A stretch of DNA of 64,000 bases, from NCBI RefSeq assembly GCF_016599145.1, contig NZ_JAENKO010000005.1, positions 1-64,000 on the forward strand. Direction: 5' to 3'. The notes beneath the pieces were generated by a model. That model made no database searches and was not told where the DNA came from. It saw nothing but the letters and a program-made list of their open reading frames with translations. The DNA is from Tomitella cavernea (GTDB lineage: Bacteria; Actinomycetota; Actinomycetes; Mycobacteriales; Mycobacteriaceae). Positions 32,438 to 42,211 of this stretch are shown here, one piece after another; position 1 is the stretch's first letter, and every line of letters starts with the position of its first letter. The position numbers and the translations under genes were made by a program.

Positions 32438-32613
32438 GCGTGCCTTCCGTTCGGGCGGTACGAGGATGCCGGCGTCCGCAGCGACCCGGGCCGAGCGTGA
32501 CGGCCGAGTCGATCGGGGATCGGCGCTGACCCCGAGCACGTGGCGGGCCCGATCCACGGACCGTATGGCGCCGACGGTGCTCCGGGGACGCCGTCCGGCG
32601 TGTCTTTCCGGTC

Positions 32614-32639
32614 AACACCAGACTAATCGGTGTTGTTCC
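32614..32639 (-). promoter_or_regulatory. ECF-type (SigH-like) promoter for trxB-trxA
   Basis: GGAACA (32634-32639) and GTT (32614-32616) on the minus strand are 17 bases apart, matching the GGAACA-N16/17-GTT form of oxidative- and heat-stress ECF promoters in mycobacteria. Transcription would begin near 32606. Confidence 0.65.
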
Positions 32640-32660
32640 CGGGCCGGGGTCGGCGGAGTA

Positions 32661-33707
32661 TCAGGGCGCGCCGAGTTCGGTCCGGAAGAGCAATCCGTCG
32701 CCGCCCACGCCGCACTGCGCGGTCACGACGAGGCCCGTCAGCATGGGGGGATGCGGGCCGGGAACGAGGAGCAGGGTGCCCTCGCGGCCGTCCACGTGGA
32801 CCGTGCCGGCCCCCAGGATCCGCGCGTCGGCCGGGAGCCCGTTGGCCGCCAGACATCGGTGGAGGGCTGCGGGCTCCGCGAAGGGCCCCAGGTCTGTGCT
32901 TCCCTGCATGCGCAGCAGTGCGCCGCTGTCGACATCCCCGCTGTCCCGGTGCTTGCCCGCGTCGTCCAAGGTCGCATCGACGGCGCCCTCGCCGGATCGT
33001 CCGTCCACGGTGGTGTCGCGGGCGTGGGAGGTCCCGTCGATGGGGTCACTGTGCGCTGTGACGGAACCGTTGGTGTTGTCCGGGCCTGCGGTGAGCCAGA
33101 GGGCGGAACCGCCGACGGCGGCCCCGATGGCGGCGACAGCGGCTGCAGCGGCAATCATCCGGCGTCCACGGGGGGCGGGGACACGTGCGGCCGCGGGAAT
33201 GCCCTCCATGGATTCGTCGGCGGACCTCGCCGGTGCGTGCCCCGGTGCGGGCTCTGCGACCAGTGCGCGGCGCAGCCGGGCCGCGACGAACTCCGGCATC
33301 GTCTCGTCCGGCATTGCTTCGTCGTCCGCCATTGTTCCGTCCGGCGCAGCGACAGAGGCGACGGTGCCGGGGTGCTCCGCGGCGGCCGTCCCACCTGCCG
33401 CGCTCGGGCCGGCATCACGCTCCCCTGACGGGGGTGTGGTTCGCGTTGGCACGGTAGCGAGCCGCGCGCGGACCTCATCGAGTTCGCCGAGGAGCCGTGC
33501 TGCGTCCGGATCGGCGAGGACTGCCTCGTGCATTGCGCGAAGGTGGCCCGGCGCGTCATGGTCGGCGGCGACCGGGGTCGGCCCCTGCCAAGGAGGCCGT
33601 GGGCTCGGGGTTACGTCGTGATCGCACAGGTCCGCGTGCAGCGCCGCGACGATCGCCGGCGTGAAGGACGGCGAGGGAGCGGCATCCGCAGTTTGTTCCG
33701 TCGACAT
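32661..33707 (-). CDS. Probable anti-sigma-M factor, single membrane span
   Basis: A 348-residue protein encoded just after sigM. A cytoplasmic N-terminal part (about 1-175, with the MPEFVAARLRRAL segment) would hold the sigma factor. One membrane helix follows (MIAAAAAVAAIGAAVGGSALWL), then an extracytoplasmic domain with two cysteines (CLAANGLPADA; TAQCGVGG). The layout matches RsmA of M. tuberculosis, though similarity is weak outside these parts. The ATG at 33707 follows GGAAGGGG. Confidence 0.8.
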   Translation of the reverse strand: MSTEQTADAAPSPSFTPAIVAALHADLCDHDVTPSPRPPWQGPTPVAADHDAPGHLRAMHEAVLADPDAARLLGELDEVRARLATVPTRTTPPSGERDAGPSAAGGTAAAEHPGTVASVAAPDGTMADDEAMPDETMPEFVAARLRRALVAEPAPGHAPARSADESMEGIPAAARVPAPRGRRMIAAAAAVAAIGAAVGGSALWLTAGPDNTNGSVTAHSDPIDGTSHARDTTVDGRSGEGAVDATLDDAGKHRDSGDVDSGALLRMQGSTDLGPFAEPAALHRCLAANGLPADARILGAGTVHVDGREGTLLLVPGPHPPMLTGLVVTAQCGVGGDGLLFRTELGAP

Positions 33708-33826
33708 CCCGGGACCCCTTCCTCTCCATCGCGTTCGCTGTGCGCCGCTGTCTTCTAGGACGCATGCCGGCGCCCGCGGGTTCCGGCCGCTCGTGTCGGG
33801 CTTGCCGGCCGTGTCACCCGGTCGGT

Positions 33827-34393
33827 TCAACCGGCGTGTTCACGCAGGCCAGCGAGGGTGCGGGCGAGCTTGAGCCGGGCACGCGCGCAACGGCTCTTCA
33901 CCGTGCCCCGGGCGACGCCCAGCATCTGCGCGGCGTCCGCGACCGACTGGCCTTCCACGTCGACCAGGTAGACGGCCATGCGCTGCTCCTCGGGCAACTC
34001 GGCCAGTGCCACGCGCAACGTCATCGCCGCGTCGACCCGGGCGAAACCATCATGGTGGTCCGCCGGTTCCCAGCCGCCGTCGGGGAACGGGACGGAGGGC
34101 CGTGCGGCGTTGCGGCGGAGCCGGTCGAGGCAGCTGTTCACCACGATCCGGTGCAGCCAGCTGCGCACGGCGCACTCGCCGCGGAATGCCCCGGCACGCC
34201 GGTGGGCGGAGAGCAGCGCCTCTTGGACCGCGTCCGCCGCGTCCTCCGCATCGCGACAGTTGCGCCGCGCCACCGCCCACAGATAGTCCTGGTGTCGGGC
34301 GATGAGATCTGCGAAGGCATACCGGTCACCCCGCACATGGTCGGCGAGCAGCTCCACATCGCTCCGCGAGCGATCCCCCCCATTGGTCCGCAC
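33827..34393 (-). CDS. sigM: ECF RNA polymerase sigma factor SigM
   Basis: A 188-residue group-4 sigma factor. Region 2 (DRYAFADLIARHQDYLWAVARR to DAVQEALLSAHRRAGAF) binds the -10 element, and region 4 (LPEEQRMAVYLVDVEGQSVADAAQMLGVARGTVKSR) the -35. It lies between murJ and the anti-sigma gene, the arrangement of SigM in Mycobacteriales. The GTG start is kept because RSDVELLADH is conserved at that place in relatives. Confidence 0.93.
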   Translation of the reverse strand: MRTNGGDRSRSDVELLADHVRGDRYAFADLIARHQDYLWAVARRNCRDAEDAADAVQEALLSAHRRAGAFRGECAVRSWLHRIVVNSCLDRLRRNAARPSVPFPDGGWEPADHHDGFARVDAAMTLRVALAELPEEQRMAVYLVDVEGQSVADAAQMLGVARGTVKSRCARARLKLARTLAGLREHAG

Positions 34394-34444
34394 GTACGGA
34401 ACCCTAGCGCACCGGTCGGCGGCCCCTGCCGGAGACCACCGTCA

Positions 34445-37400
34445 CTATTCCGCGACGGTGAACTGGACCTCGGTGATCTTGGACTGGAAGCGCGAACCCG
34501 CGGGCCCCAGCTCGGTCAGCCACACGAGCACGTGCGTGGACGCCTGGTCGGTGGGCGGATCCACCGCGATCTCGGTGTGCCCGCCACCGAGCTGGCCCGA
34601 CGCGATAAGCCGTGTCTGCGCGATCGACGCGTTCGGCCCTGGGGCGGTCCGGATCTCGACGTGGGTGCCCGGGGTGGGTGAGTCGATGCCGACCTTCATG
34701 ACTTTGACCGGCCTGTCGAACTCGGCCATGAGCCCCACACCGTTCTTGAGGGCGGGCAGCTGCTGGAAATACTGGTCTGTCGACCATTGTGTGCCCGGGT
34801 CGCCGTCGATGGCGAGCGGCGCGCCGCGCGGATCGTCCGGGACGCCCTGCGGCGAGTAGACGGCGATATTGACGGGTTTCGCGGTGACACTGGCCGGCGG
34901 TGGCGGCGGGGCGGGCGCTTGCTCGGTGGTGCTCGCGGCCGTCGTCGTCGGATTGAGCCCGATGTTCTGTTGCGTCAACGGCGCGTCGCTGCCCCCGCCG
35001 AAGACGTCGCCCACCTGCACCATTACGAAGATGACGACGGCGATCACGGCGACCGCGAGCGCCACCAGCACGGTGGACATCGTCCTGCGGGACGGTCCCT
35101 TGGGGCCGTCGTCGAGCAACAGGGAACGCGGGCGCGCGGTCGTGCGCCGGGGCGGCGACTGTCCGCCGCCCGCGGGTATCCGCCCGGTGTGTTCGTCGGA
35201 TGTGCGGTGCGGTGCGTCCGGGCTGCGCGGGCGGTCCGGCGCCGCGGCCGCGTGTTCCGTCTCCCCTGCGTGTCCCGCAAACCTCCCGTCCTCGGGTGCG
35301 ACGGGCGCGTCGACGGGGCGTCCTTCTCCCCTGGCGCCCCGGTCGGTCCTGGCGAACCGCCGGCCGGGCGGCGGCGGTGTGGGCGCGTTGGCGGCCTGCT
35401 CGAGCACGTGCTGGACAGTCGCGGCGGTGCGAATGCCGCTGTTGCCTTGGATGGCGCGCATCGCCACCGCCGAGATCTCGAACGGGATGTCCGTGCGCAC
35501 GACATGCGGCTCGGTGGGCAGGCCCTGCGCGCCGAGCAGGGCAGTACGGAACCCCCCGACCTCGCCGGCCGGGTCGTCCTTGGAGGCCGGCCACTCGTTC
35601 GTGAGCAGCGCGTACAACGTGGCGCCGAGCCCGTGGACGTCCTCGGCATGGTCGACGCCGGGCAGCGTGGCAGGGAAAGCGAGGACCGCGGCGCCGTCGG
35701 GCGTGATGCGGATGCGGTCGGGGTGGTCGATGCACATCTCGGCGCCCGCCCGGTGCGCCTGCTCGGCGGCCGAGGCGAGGACGGCCACCGCCCGCGCGGC
35801 GCCGTCCGGCGGCGGATCGGTGGCGGCGACCTCGCTGAGCGGGCTGCCGTCGGTCCATTCGGAGACGACGATGCCGCCGGAGACGCTGCGGACGACGTCG
35901 AGAACGCGCGCCAGGCCGGGGGCGTTGATCTTGCCGAGCCGCAACGTGCGGGTGAGGATGCTGTCCGGGTCGGTGGACGGGTCTGTGCCGGTGCGAGCCC
36001 CGTCGGGATCGATGAAGGTGAGCGCGACCTCGCGGTCCAGTCGGGTGTCGAGCGCCTTCCAGAACTGCAGCCCCCTCGTGCCGCCGTGACGTACGAGTAG
36101 CCGGTACCTTCCGCCGGCGACCATCGCGCCGGGGATCAGTCGCGGTCCGCGCTGGGGGCTGCCGGATCCGGCGCGCTGCGCCGCGGCGTGCGTCTCTGTC
36201 ACTTGCAACTTCCTCAGGGCGGCATCGACCCGTGGCAGCAACGGGTCGTAGGTGGTCGTGTCGAATCCAGAGTACGGGACGAACAGGTCCGGAAGCGGTT
36301 GTCCGGGCCCGCTGAACAGCGGTTCGCGCGGCACGGGCCGCCGCGATCGCACCGGGTCCCCGGCGTACGGGTCCTCCGGAAGGAGGGGGCCGTGTCCCGG
36401 GGGCGGAACGTACCGGCCGCCGCGTGCCCCCGCACCGCCCGGGGGTAGCGCGCCGGCGGGGCCGTCGCCGCCCCGCGTGCCGTCGAAGTCCTCCCGATAC
36501 TGCGCGGGCCCGTCGTGCGGGCGACCTTCCGGGACGGCGGTGTCTGCGGCGGCCGCCCGACGCAGGCGCGCGGGTGTCACGGCCCCCGGCAGTACCCGCA
36601 CCAGCACGCGCGCCAGGGACCGGCCCACCTGGTCGACCATGGGTATGCGCATGCGGGACAGGACCAGGACCGTCACCGTGAGCATGACGACGCCGTCGAC
36701 GCTGACGGCCATTACGGACACCAGCCCGCGCCCGCGGCCGGCGATCTCGTGCAACCCGGTGAGCAGCTCCAGAATCAGCATCGCGGCCACGCCGACGGCG
36801 GATGCGAAAAGGATACGCATCGAGTCGTGCAGGATGGAGGCGAGGTTGAGGTGCCCGAGGCTCCGGCGCAGCAGGTAGCCGCCGACGACGACGCCTGCGA
36901 CGAAGCCGAGCCCGTTGGCGGTGCCGAGCGCGATGACGACGTGTTCCGGAGCGACGAGCACGGGCGCGAACAGCGACAGCGCCGTCTTCACCGCCATGAT
37001 GCCGATGATGATGAAGGTCGGCGTCCAGGCCTCTTCGCGCGCGTAGAACACGCGCAGCTGCAGCAGCACCATGGCGTACGGGATAAGCGTGAACGCGGAT
37101 GCGGACAGGGTGATGCCCAGCAGCGTCGCCGAGTCCCCGCCGAACGCGCCGTAGTTGAACAGTGCCCGGCCGATACCCGGCCCGTCGAAGGTGAAGAACA
37201 TGACGACGGGCAGCAGGGCGAGCATCGTCAGCTTGGTCGACATCGTGAGATCGTCGACGACGGCCCGGTTGTCGCCGGCGGCCGCGTTGCGGCTCAGCTG
37301 CGGCATCACCGCGGTGAGCAGCGTGACGCCGAGGATGCCGTAGGGAACCTGGAGCAGCAGCCAGACGAAGTTGTAGATGGCCGGGCCGGCCGCGTCGGCG

Positions 37401-38290
37401 TCGGCGGCGATCCGCGTGGTGATGACCATCCCCACCTGGCTGATCGCGACGTACACGATGATGGCCACGGCCATGCCTGCGAACTTCTTGAGCCGCGGGT
37501 CGATGCCCCAGAGCGGACGCAGGTCGATCCGTTGCCGGCGGATCGCGGGGACGAGCACCGCCGCCTGGCACAGCACGCCCAGGGAGGTGCCGATGCCCAG
37601 CACGAGCAGCTTGGGGGTGCCCATGTCCACCGGGTTGAGGGTGATCTCGCCGGGCATCACCGCGAAGAGCACCAGCACCGTGATCGCCACGACGTTGTTG
37701 GCCACCGGGGCCCACGCGCCTGGCTTGAACACGCTCCGGGTGTTGAGGATCGCGGTGAGTAGCCCGCCGGCACCGTAGAAGATGATCTGCGGCAGCAGCA
37801 GGTAGGCGAAGGCGGTGGACAGCCCCAGGTTCACCTCGGAGTCGTCGCCCACCATGAGCTGCGACAACCACGGCGCGGCCGCGACGGAGACCACGGTGGC
37901 GATGCCGAAGATCGTCATCGCCACCGTGAAGAGTCTTCGCATGAACGCGGCGCCGCCGTCGGCGTCCTCGCGTTCGGCGCGGACCAGCACGGGGATGACG
38001 ATGGCGGTGAGCACCGCACCGAGCACCAGCTCGGACACCAGGTTCGGCAGCGTGTTGGAGACGGTGAAGGCGCTCGCCATGGCGGGGCCGAGGACCGCCG
38101 CGGTGAGCAGCACCTTGAAGAACCCGGTGATGCGGCTGATCAGGGTGGCGATGGCCATTGACCCGGTGGATGCGAGGACGCTGGGCCGGGAGCCTCCGCT
38201 GCGGGTGCCGGACGTGTCCGGTCCCGCGCCGGGAGTGCTGCGCACCCCGGCGTCGCTACCGTCTTCGTGGTGGCGGTGGGCGTCGGTCAT
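34445..38290 (-). CDS. murJ: Lipid II flippase MurJ (MviN) fused to a pseudokinase
   Basis: A 1281-residue protein. The 14-helix MOP flippase occupies roughly residues 45-570 (STGSMAIATLISRITGFFK at its start). A proline- and glycine-rich linker leads to a pseudokinase near 720 (AGGRYRLLVRHGG, WKALDTRLDREVALTFID) lacking the HRD and DFG catalytic motifs. A further membrane helix near 1070 precedes an extracytoplasmic discoidin-like C-terminus. In M. tuberculosis the pseudokinase binds FhaA after phosphorylation by PknB. The ATG at 38290 is followed by a charged leader. Confidence 0.95.
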   Translation of the reverse strand: MTDAHRHHEDGSDAGVRSTPGAGPDTSGTRSGGSRPSVLASTGSMAIATLISRITGFFKVLLTAAVLGPAMASAFTVSNTLPNLVSELVLGAVLTAIVIPVLVRAEREDADGGAAFMRRLFTVAMTIFGIATVVSVAAAPWLSQLMVGDDSEVNLGLSTAFAYLLLPQIIFYGAGGLLTAILNTRSVFKPGAWAPVANNVVAITVLVLFAVMPGEITLNPVDMGTPKLLVLGIGTSLGVLCQAAVLVPAIRRQRIDLRPLWGIDPRLKKFAGMAVAIIVYVAISQVGMVITTRIAADADAAGPAIYNFVWLLLQVPYGILGVTLLTAVMPQLSRNAAAGDNRAVVDDLTMSTKLTMLALLPVVMFFTFDGPGIGRALFNYGAFGGDSATLLGITLSASAFTLIPYAMVLLQLRVFYAREEAWTPTFIIIGIMAVKTALSLFAPVLVAPEHVVIALGTANGLGFVAGVVVGGYLLRRSLGHLNLASILHDSMRILFASAVGVAAMLILELLTGLHEIAGRGRGLVSVMAVSVDGVVMLTVTVLVLSRMRIPMVDQVGRSLARVLVRVLPGAVTPARLRRAAAADTAVPEGRPHDGPAQYREDFDGTRGGDGPAGALPPGGAGARGGRYVPPPGHGPLLPEDPYAGDPVRSRRPVPREPLFSGPGQPLPDLFVPYSGFDTTTYDPLLPRVDAALRKLQVTETHAAAQRAGSGSPQRGPRLIPGAMVAGGRYRLLVRHGGTRGLQFWKALDTRLDREVALTFIDPDGARTGTDPSTDPDSILTRTLRLGKINAPGLARVLDVVRSVSGGIVVSEWTDGSPLSEVAATDPPPDGAARAVAVLASAAEQAHRAGAEMCIDHPDRIRITPDGAAVLAFPATLPGVDHAEDVHGLGATLYALLTNEWPASKDDPAGEVGGFRTALLGAQGLPTEPHVVRTDIPFEISAVAMRAIQGNSGIRTAATVQHVLEQAANAPTPPPPGRRFARTDRGARGEGRPVDAPVAPEDGRFAGHAGETEHAAAAPDRPRSPDAPHRTSDEHTGRIPAGGGQSPPRRTTARPRSLLLDDGPKGPSRRTMSTVLVALAVAVIAVVIFVMVQVGDVFGGGSDAPLTQQNIGLNPTTTAASTTEQAPAPPPPPASVTAKPVNIAVYSPQGVPDDPRGAPLAIDGDPGTQWSTDQYFQQLPALKNGVGLMAEFDRPVKVMKVGIDSPTPGTHVEIRTAPGPNASIAQTRLIASGQLGGGHTEIAVDPPTDQASTHVLVWLTELGPAGSRFQSKITEVQFTVAE

Positions 38291-38298
38291 CTGGCTTC

Positions 38299-41292
38299 TC
38301 AACCTTCGTCTTCCGGGCCCGGATGCGCTTCGTCGCGCCGGTACTGCTCGAGGACGGGCCCGCGTTCGCTCGCACGATCGTCGGCCCGGTCGTGTTGTCC
38401 GCGCAACCGATGCCATCCCCGGCGGCCCGCGAGGAACAGCAGCAGCGCGCCGGAGATGCCGGTCAGCACGGGTATCACCATGCCGTACGCGTTCGAATGC
38501 AACGAAATGTGGATCTGCTCACCGATCGGAGTGGAATCGGGCGCGAGGAGCTGCACGCGCAGGTCCATCTGCCGGCTGAACTCGATCTGCGCTGGGACCT
38601 GGATCTGTCGGCTTCCGCGTGCTGGTATGACGTAGTCGTCCGCCTGGCCGATCTGCACGCCCTCGGGGGCGCGGATCCGCAAGCTCGCGTTCACCGGCAT
38701 CGCCAGGTCGTTCTTCGCGACGACGAGCAGAGGGCTCTGCGACGAGGCGAGCGTGTAGACGGAGCCCGGTGCCACGACGGTGACCGCGTCGAACTGGTCG
38801 GTCAATGACGCGGTGAGCGCCGCGGTCCGGTCCTCCGCCGCGGCGCGCGCGTCGGATGTTCCGGTGCCGCCGCGTCCCCACGTGCTCACCGCCCGCAGCA
38901 CGTCTCGGTACAGGGGCGTGATGTAGTGCTCCGGGGTTTCACCGTCCGGGCCGTTGCCGGCGAGCATTCCGCGCAAGGTTCCCAACCGGGCGAGCTGGCC
39001 GCGGAGACTCTCGATCAGCGAGTCCGACACAGATCGGCCGGTGTTCCACGTGAAACCGAAGCCTGCTCCGCCCGTCGCACCGGTGCCGGACTTGGACCCG
39101 TCCGCGCCGGCCTCCGCAATCCCGCCCCCCGGGTTGGGATCGGTCAATTCGGCCGACGGCGCCCCGGGCGCCCCCGCCGCGGCGAGCGCGGTACTCAGGG
39201 GTCGCGGTGCGGCGAGGCCGTCCTGGTAGGCGCGCTGCAGCAGGCCCAGCAGCGCGGAGGCCTCGTCGTGGCCGGCTGTCCAATCCTGGGGCGGCGCAAC
39301 GACGAGCGGCGCGGTCGGCGCGGTGGCACCGGAACCGCCTGCGGATCCGTTCCCGGAGCCGCCTGTGCGGAGCGCCGACACCGCAGAGCGCCGGGCCTCG
39401 AGCAATGGCCAGGCGACGGCCCCCATGGCATCCTGCAGCCGCGCCGTGCGCGAGTCGTCGGCTATCTTGAATCGGAGGTCCTCGGGCACGAATGCGGGCG
39501 TGGACGGTCGAGTGCCGACGGCGGCGAGCGCGGCGCTGGTGGGCATGTCGAACAGCAGCGCAGGATTCGACGCGGGCACCGGGTGGCCGGTCGCAGCGGC
39601 TTCGTCGGGTGCCTCCGCCGTGGTGATATGTACGACGTTCGCAGTGTCGGAGCCCGCCGAGGGAGACGAGCCGGAACCCGTCATTCTCGCTGCCCCGGTG
39701 GTCTCCACCGTGTTGTCCGCGATGAGCACGGTGGGCGCGGCGGATTGATCCGCGGGCGGAGCGGCCGGATCGGGGGGCGCCGGGGCGGCGCCGGCGGGTT
39801 CTTCCGGTGCGGGGGCGAGGGCCTGCGTGACGGTGGCGAGGGTTGCGGGCGCCACCTGCCCCGTCGAAGGCCACACGAGATCGCGTACCGACTTCACGCC
39901 CAGGATGCCGTCGACGATGTCGGCGGGAGCAGCGAGAGCCGACGCGGTGATGTGCGGGGACGCCAGATCCCGAACCGCATCGAGGTCGGCCTGCGCGTAC
40001 GGCAGCGCCACTGTGCATGTTTGCGCGGCGAGTTCACGCAGGTCCTTGAGCCACGCTGCGGCCGCGGTCTGGCCCTCCGACTCCGCATCGTCCGTGCTCG
40101 ACGCGTCGGAGTCCGGGTCGGCAGGGTCCTTGGAGACCTCGAAACCGCGGGTCATCGCGTCGACCGTGACGAGCAGGTCCGGGTCGATGGCGAGGCACAA
40201 TCCGGCGCCGAGTGCGCCGCGCGGGTCCGCGGCCGGGCCGAGCGCCTCGCGTGCGGCGGCGAGCACCCCGTGCAGCCTGCCCCCGGCGGCCAGCGACCGC
40301 GGGAGCGAATCGTCGACGAGCCGCACGGCGGCGGGCGAATCCAGGGCCGGCCCGGGTTGGCCGGCCGCGAGTTCCGGTGCCGCGGTCAGTGGATACAGCA
40401 TGGTCACCGGCACCGGCGACGGCGCCACGGGCCCTTGCTGCCGCGCGGTGGCGGTGGGGGTGGCACCGGCGGGCAGGGACAGGACCGGAAGCAGGAAGCG
40501 CGCGTCGTCCAACCGGGCGCGCCCGCCGTAGTCGGGAGTCCCGTTGACATTGACCAGCAGCGGATACACGCCCGGTTCGGCGATCTCCAGGGACCGTGTC
40601 GCGGGGTCGTTGAGCGGGAGCGACAGCGTGAAATCCACCGATTCGCCTTGGCTGAGCGACTCGGCCACCGGGTGGAACAGGCCGACGGTGCCGTAGCTGC
40701 TCTGGTCGAGGCTCAGTACTGAACGCACCTCCTCGGCCGCGTCTATCCGCGGCGCACGTTGCAGGCGGACCTCCACGTCGGACACATCGCGGTCGCCGAC
40801 GTTACGGACGGTTCCGGTGACGGTGACGGTGTCCTCTCGGCCGTCCGGACGGGGCCCTTCCCCTGGGGCGTCGCCTGCCGCGCCGCCGGTGGACCGATCG
40901 TCGCTGACTACCTCGGGTGTGACGGTGGTGATCGTGAGCGAGAGGAACCGGGGCATGCCGGTGCGGCGGGAGTCGCCCGGCGGTGTGCCTTCGGCCGCGG
41001 CCGTCGTGGGTGACCCCGTTGCGGATGTCTCCACGCCGGTCGTCTCCACGCCGGTCGTCTCCACGCCGGTCGTCTCCGTGGCGGCCGCCGTCCTGGCTGG
41101 CGATGTCGTGGGTGTTGCTGCCTCGGTGGCCGGGGTGGGCGCCGCGGTGACGGGCTCGGCATGCGCGGCCGGGGCGGCGACGCCGACGGCGAGAGCGGCC
41201 GGCGCGCACGCGAGCGAAACCGCAGCCACCGCGACGGCCGCTCGGCGCACCCCGTGCACGAAGCCGGACGGCCTGGTGGTCCGGATCCTCAT
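38299..41292 (-). CDS. DUF6049 family envelope protein (Rv3909-like)
   Basis: A 997-residue exported protein: a signal peptide to about residue 43 (ending PAAHA), a low-complexity Thr-, Ala- and Val-rich stretch, a long extracytoplasmic body, one membrane helix near residue 937 ([20 protein letters not shown]) and a basic tail. It stands between mutT4 and murJ in all relatives and is thought to serve cell-wall assembly, but its activity is unknown. It is coupled to mutT4 by ATGA and lies eight bases before murJ. Confidence 0.88.
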   Translation of the reverse strand: MRIRTTRPSGFVHGVRRAAVAVAAVSLACAPAALAVGVAAPAAHAEPVTAAPTPATEAATPTTSPARTAAATETTGVETTGVETTGVETSATGSPTTAAAEGTPPGDSRRTGMPRFLSLTITTVTPEVVSDDRSTGGAAGDAPGEGPRPDGREDTVTVTGTVRNVGDRDVSDVEVRLQRAPRIDAAEEVRSVLSLDQSSYGTVGLFHPVAESLSQGESVDFTLSLPLNDPATRSLEIAEPGVYPLLVNVNGTPDYGGRARLDDARFLLPVLSLPAGATPTATARQQGPVAPSPVPVTMLYPLTAAPELAAGQPGPALDSPAAVRLVDDSLPRSLAAGGRLHGVLAAAREALGPAADPRGALGAGLCLAIDPDLLVTVDAMTRGFEVSKDPADPDSDASSTDDAESEGQTAAAAWLKDLRELAAQTCTVALPYAQADLDAVRDLASPHITASALAAPADIVDGILGVKSVRDLVWPSTGQVAPATLATVTQALAPAPEEPAGAAPAPPDPAAPPADQSAAPTVLIADNTVETTGAARMTGSGSSPSAGSDTANVVHITTAEAPDEAAATGHPVPASNPALLFDMPTSAALAAVGTRPSTPAFVPEDLRFKIADDSRTARLQDAMGAVAWPLLEARRSAVSALRTGGSGNGSAGGSGATAPTAPLVVAPPQDWTAGHDEASALLGLLQRAYQDGLAAPRPLSTALAAAGAPGAPSAELTDPNPGGGIAEAGADGSKSGTGATGGAGFGFTWNTGRSVSDSLIESLRGQLARLGTLRGMLAGNGPDGETPEHYITPLYRDVLRAVSTWGRGGTGTSDARAAAEDRTAALTASLTDQFDAVTVVAPGSVYTLASSQSPLLVVAKNDLAMPVNASLRIRAPEGVQIGQADDYVIPARGSRQIQVPAQIEFSRQMDLRVQLLAPDSTPIGEQIHISLHSNAYGMVIPVLTGISGALLLFLAGRRGWHRLRGQHDRADDRASERGPVLEQYRRDEAHPGPEDEG
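39043..39056. other. parS-like site (one mismatch) inside the DUF6049 gene
   Basis: GTTCCACGTGAAAC, one base from consensus, embedded in coding sequence. ParB binding is plausible but likely weaker. Confidence 0.55.
41027..41071 (-). repeat. Three tandem 15-bp units in the DUF6049 gene
   Basis: GTCTCCACGCCGGTC repeated exactly three times, with a partial fourth. It encodes VETTG pentapeptides in the low-complexity segment after the signal peptide and may vary in copy number between strains. Confidence 0.85.
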
Positions 41293-42125
41293 GTGGGGCT
41301 GGTCTTCCCCCTCGGCTTCGGGAGCATCGCGCGGTGGTTGCGGCGGCGCCTGCGGGCCCGCTTGGACGGTTCGGCTCCCGGCTGCGGCCGCGGCGGCGCC
41401 CCCGCCTCTCCGCTGGCGTCGTCACGAGGCGAGGGTCCGGAGATCATCTCACCGAGTATCTCGGCGGCCACGGCGGCGAGTTTGCGCTCGTCCGCATAGG
41501 CGAGCCGCCCGGAGAGTTCTCCGAGCGGCACCCACTCCACTTCGCTGACCTCGTAGTCCTCATCGGAGAGCTCGCCGCCCTGGTAGCGGAGCAGGAAGTG
41601 ATGGACGGTCTTGTGGATGCGGCGGCCGTCGGAAACGAACCAGTAGTCGATGCTTCCGAGTGACGCGAGCACCTCGCCGCGGATTCCCGTCTCCTCTGCG
41701 ATCTCGCGCGTCGCGGTCTGCTCGACCGTCTCGCCGGCCTCGACGTGCCCCTTGGGCATGGACCACAGCGTGCGGCCGCGGCGGTCGAGCCGGCCGATAA
41801 GCGCGGCTCGCAGCTCGCCGGCGGACGCGGAGCCGTCTGGGGAGGTGCGGTCGAAACCGTCGATGACGAGGCCGCCGGCCGAGGTCTCGCGGACGGTGTG
41901 CATGCGCCGGCCGGTGGTTCCGTCACCCGTACGGCGTCCTCCGCCGGAGCTCTGCCGTGCGCCGCCTGTCGACGTCCGCGCGCCGTTGTTCCGGATGCCG
42001 GAATTGCGCGTTCCCGCGCTGCGGGTGCCCCCGTTTCGTGTGCTCCCGTTTCGTGTGCCGTTGCCCGGCTGAGCGGGGCGCCGTCGGCGACGACGCCCGC
42101 TGCGGGAGTGATCGGCGGGGGACAC
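41289..42125 (-). CDS. mutT4: NUDIX hydrolase MutT4-like
   Basis: A 278-residue protein whose NUDIX domain begins near residue 76 ([15 protein letters not shown]). The full Nudix box is visible: G-x5-E-x7-REIAEETGI. [14 protein letters not shown] and [11 protein letters not shown] match Rv3908 (MutT4). The first 70 residues are a basic repeat-like stretch ([20 protein letters not shown]). A -10 element TACGAT lies seven bases before the GTG, so the mRNA is probably leaderless. First gene of the cell-wall block. Confidence 0.92.
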   Translation of the reverse strand: MSPADHSRSGRRRRRRPAQPGNGTRNGSTRNGGTRSAGTRNSGIRNNGARTSTGGARQSSGGGRRTGDGTTGRRMHTVRETSAGGLVIDGFDRTSPDGSASAGELRAALIGRLDRRGRTLWSMPKGHVEAGETVEQTATREIAEETGIRGEVLASLGSIDYWFVSDGRRIHKTVHHFLLRYQGGELSDEDYEVSEVEWVPLGELSGRLAYADERKLAAVAAEILGEMISGPSPRDDASGEAGAPPRPQPGAEPSKRARRRRRNHRAMLPKPRGKTSPT

Positions 42126-42193
42126 GGAGACAATCGTACTTGGCGGTCTCGGGCGTGGGGGGACGCCGTCGACTATGGCGGATGGCCGCCACG

Positions 42194-42211
42194 ATAAAAT
42201 GGTCGATCGTG
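42194..42211 (+). promoter_or_regulatory. Leaderless promoter of pcnA
   Basis: The -10 hexamer TAAAAT (42195-42200) ends eight bases before the GTG at 42209, so transcription should start at or beside the start codon. The opposite strand carries TACGAT (42133-42138) seven bases before the mutT4 GTG. Confidence 0.65.

Noticed and set aside
34404-37871. 1155-residue minus-strand frame overlapping murJ
   Set aside because: Arg-rich out-of-frame shadow; the MurJ frame has clear domains.
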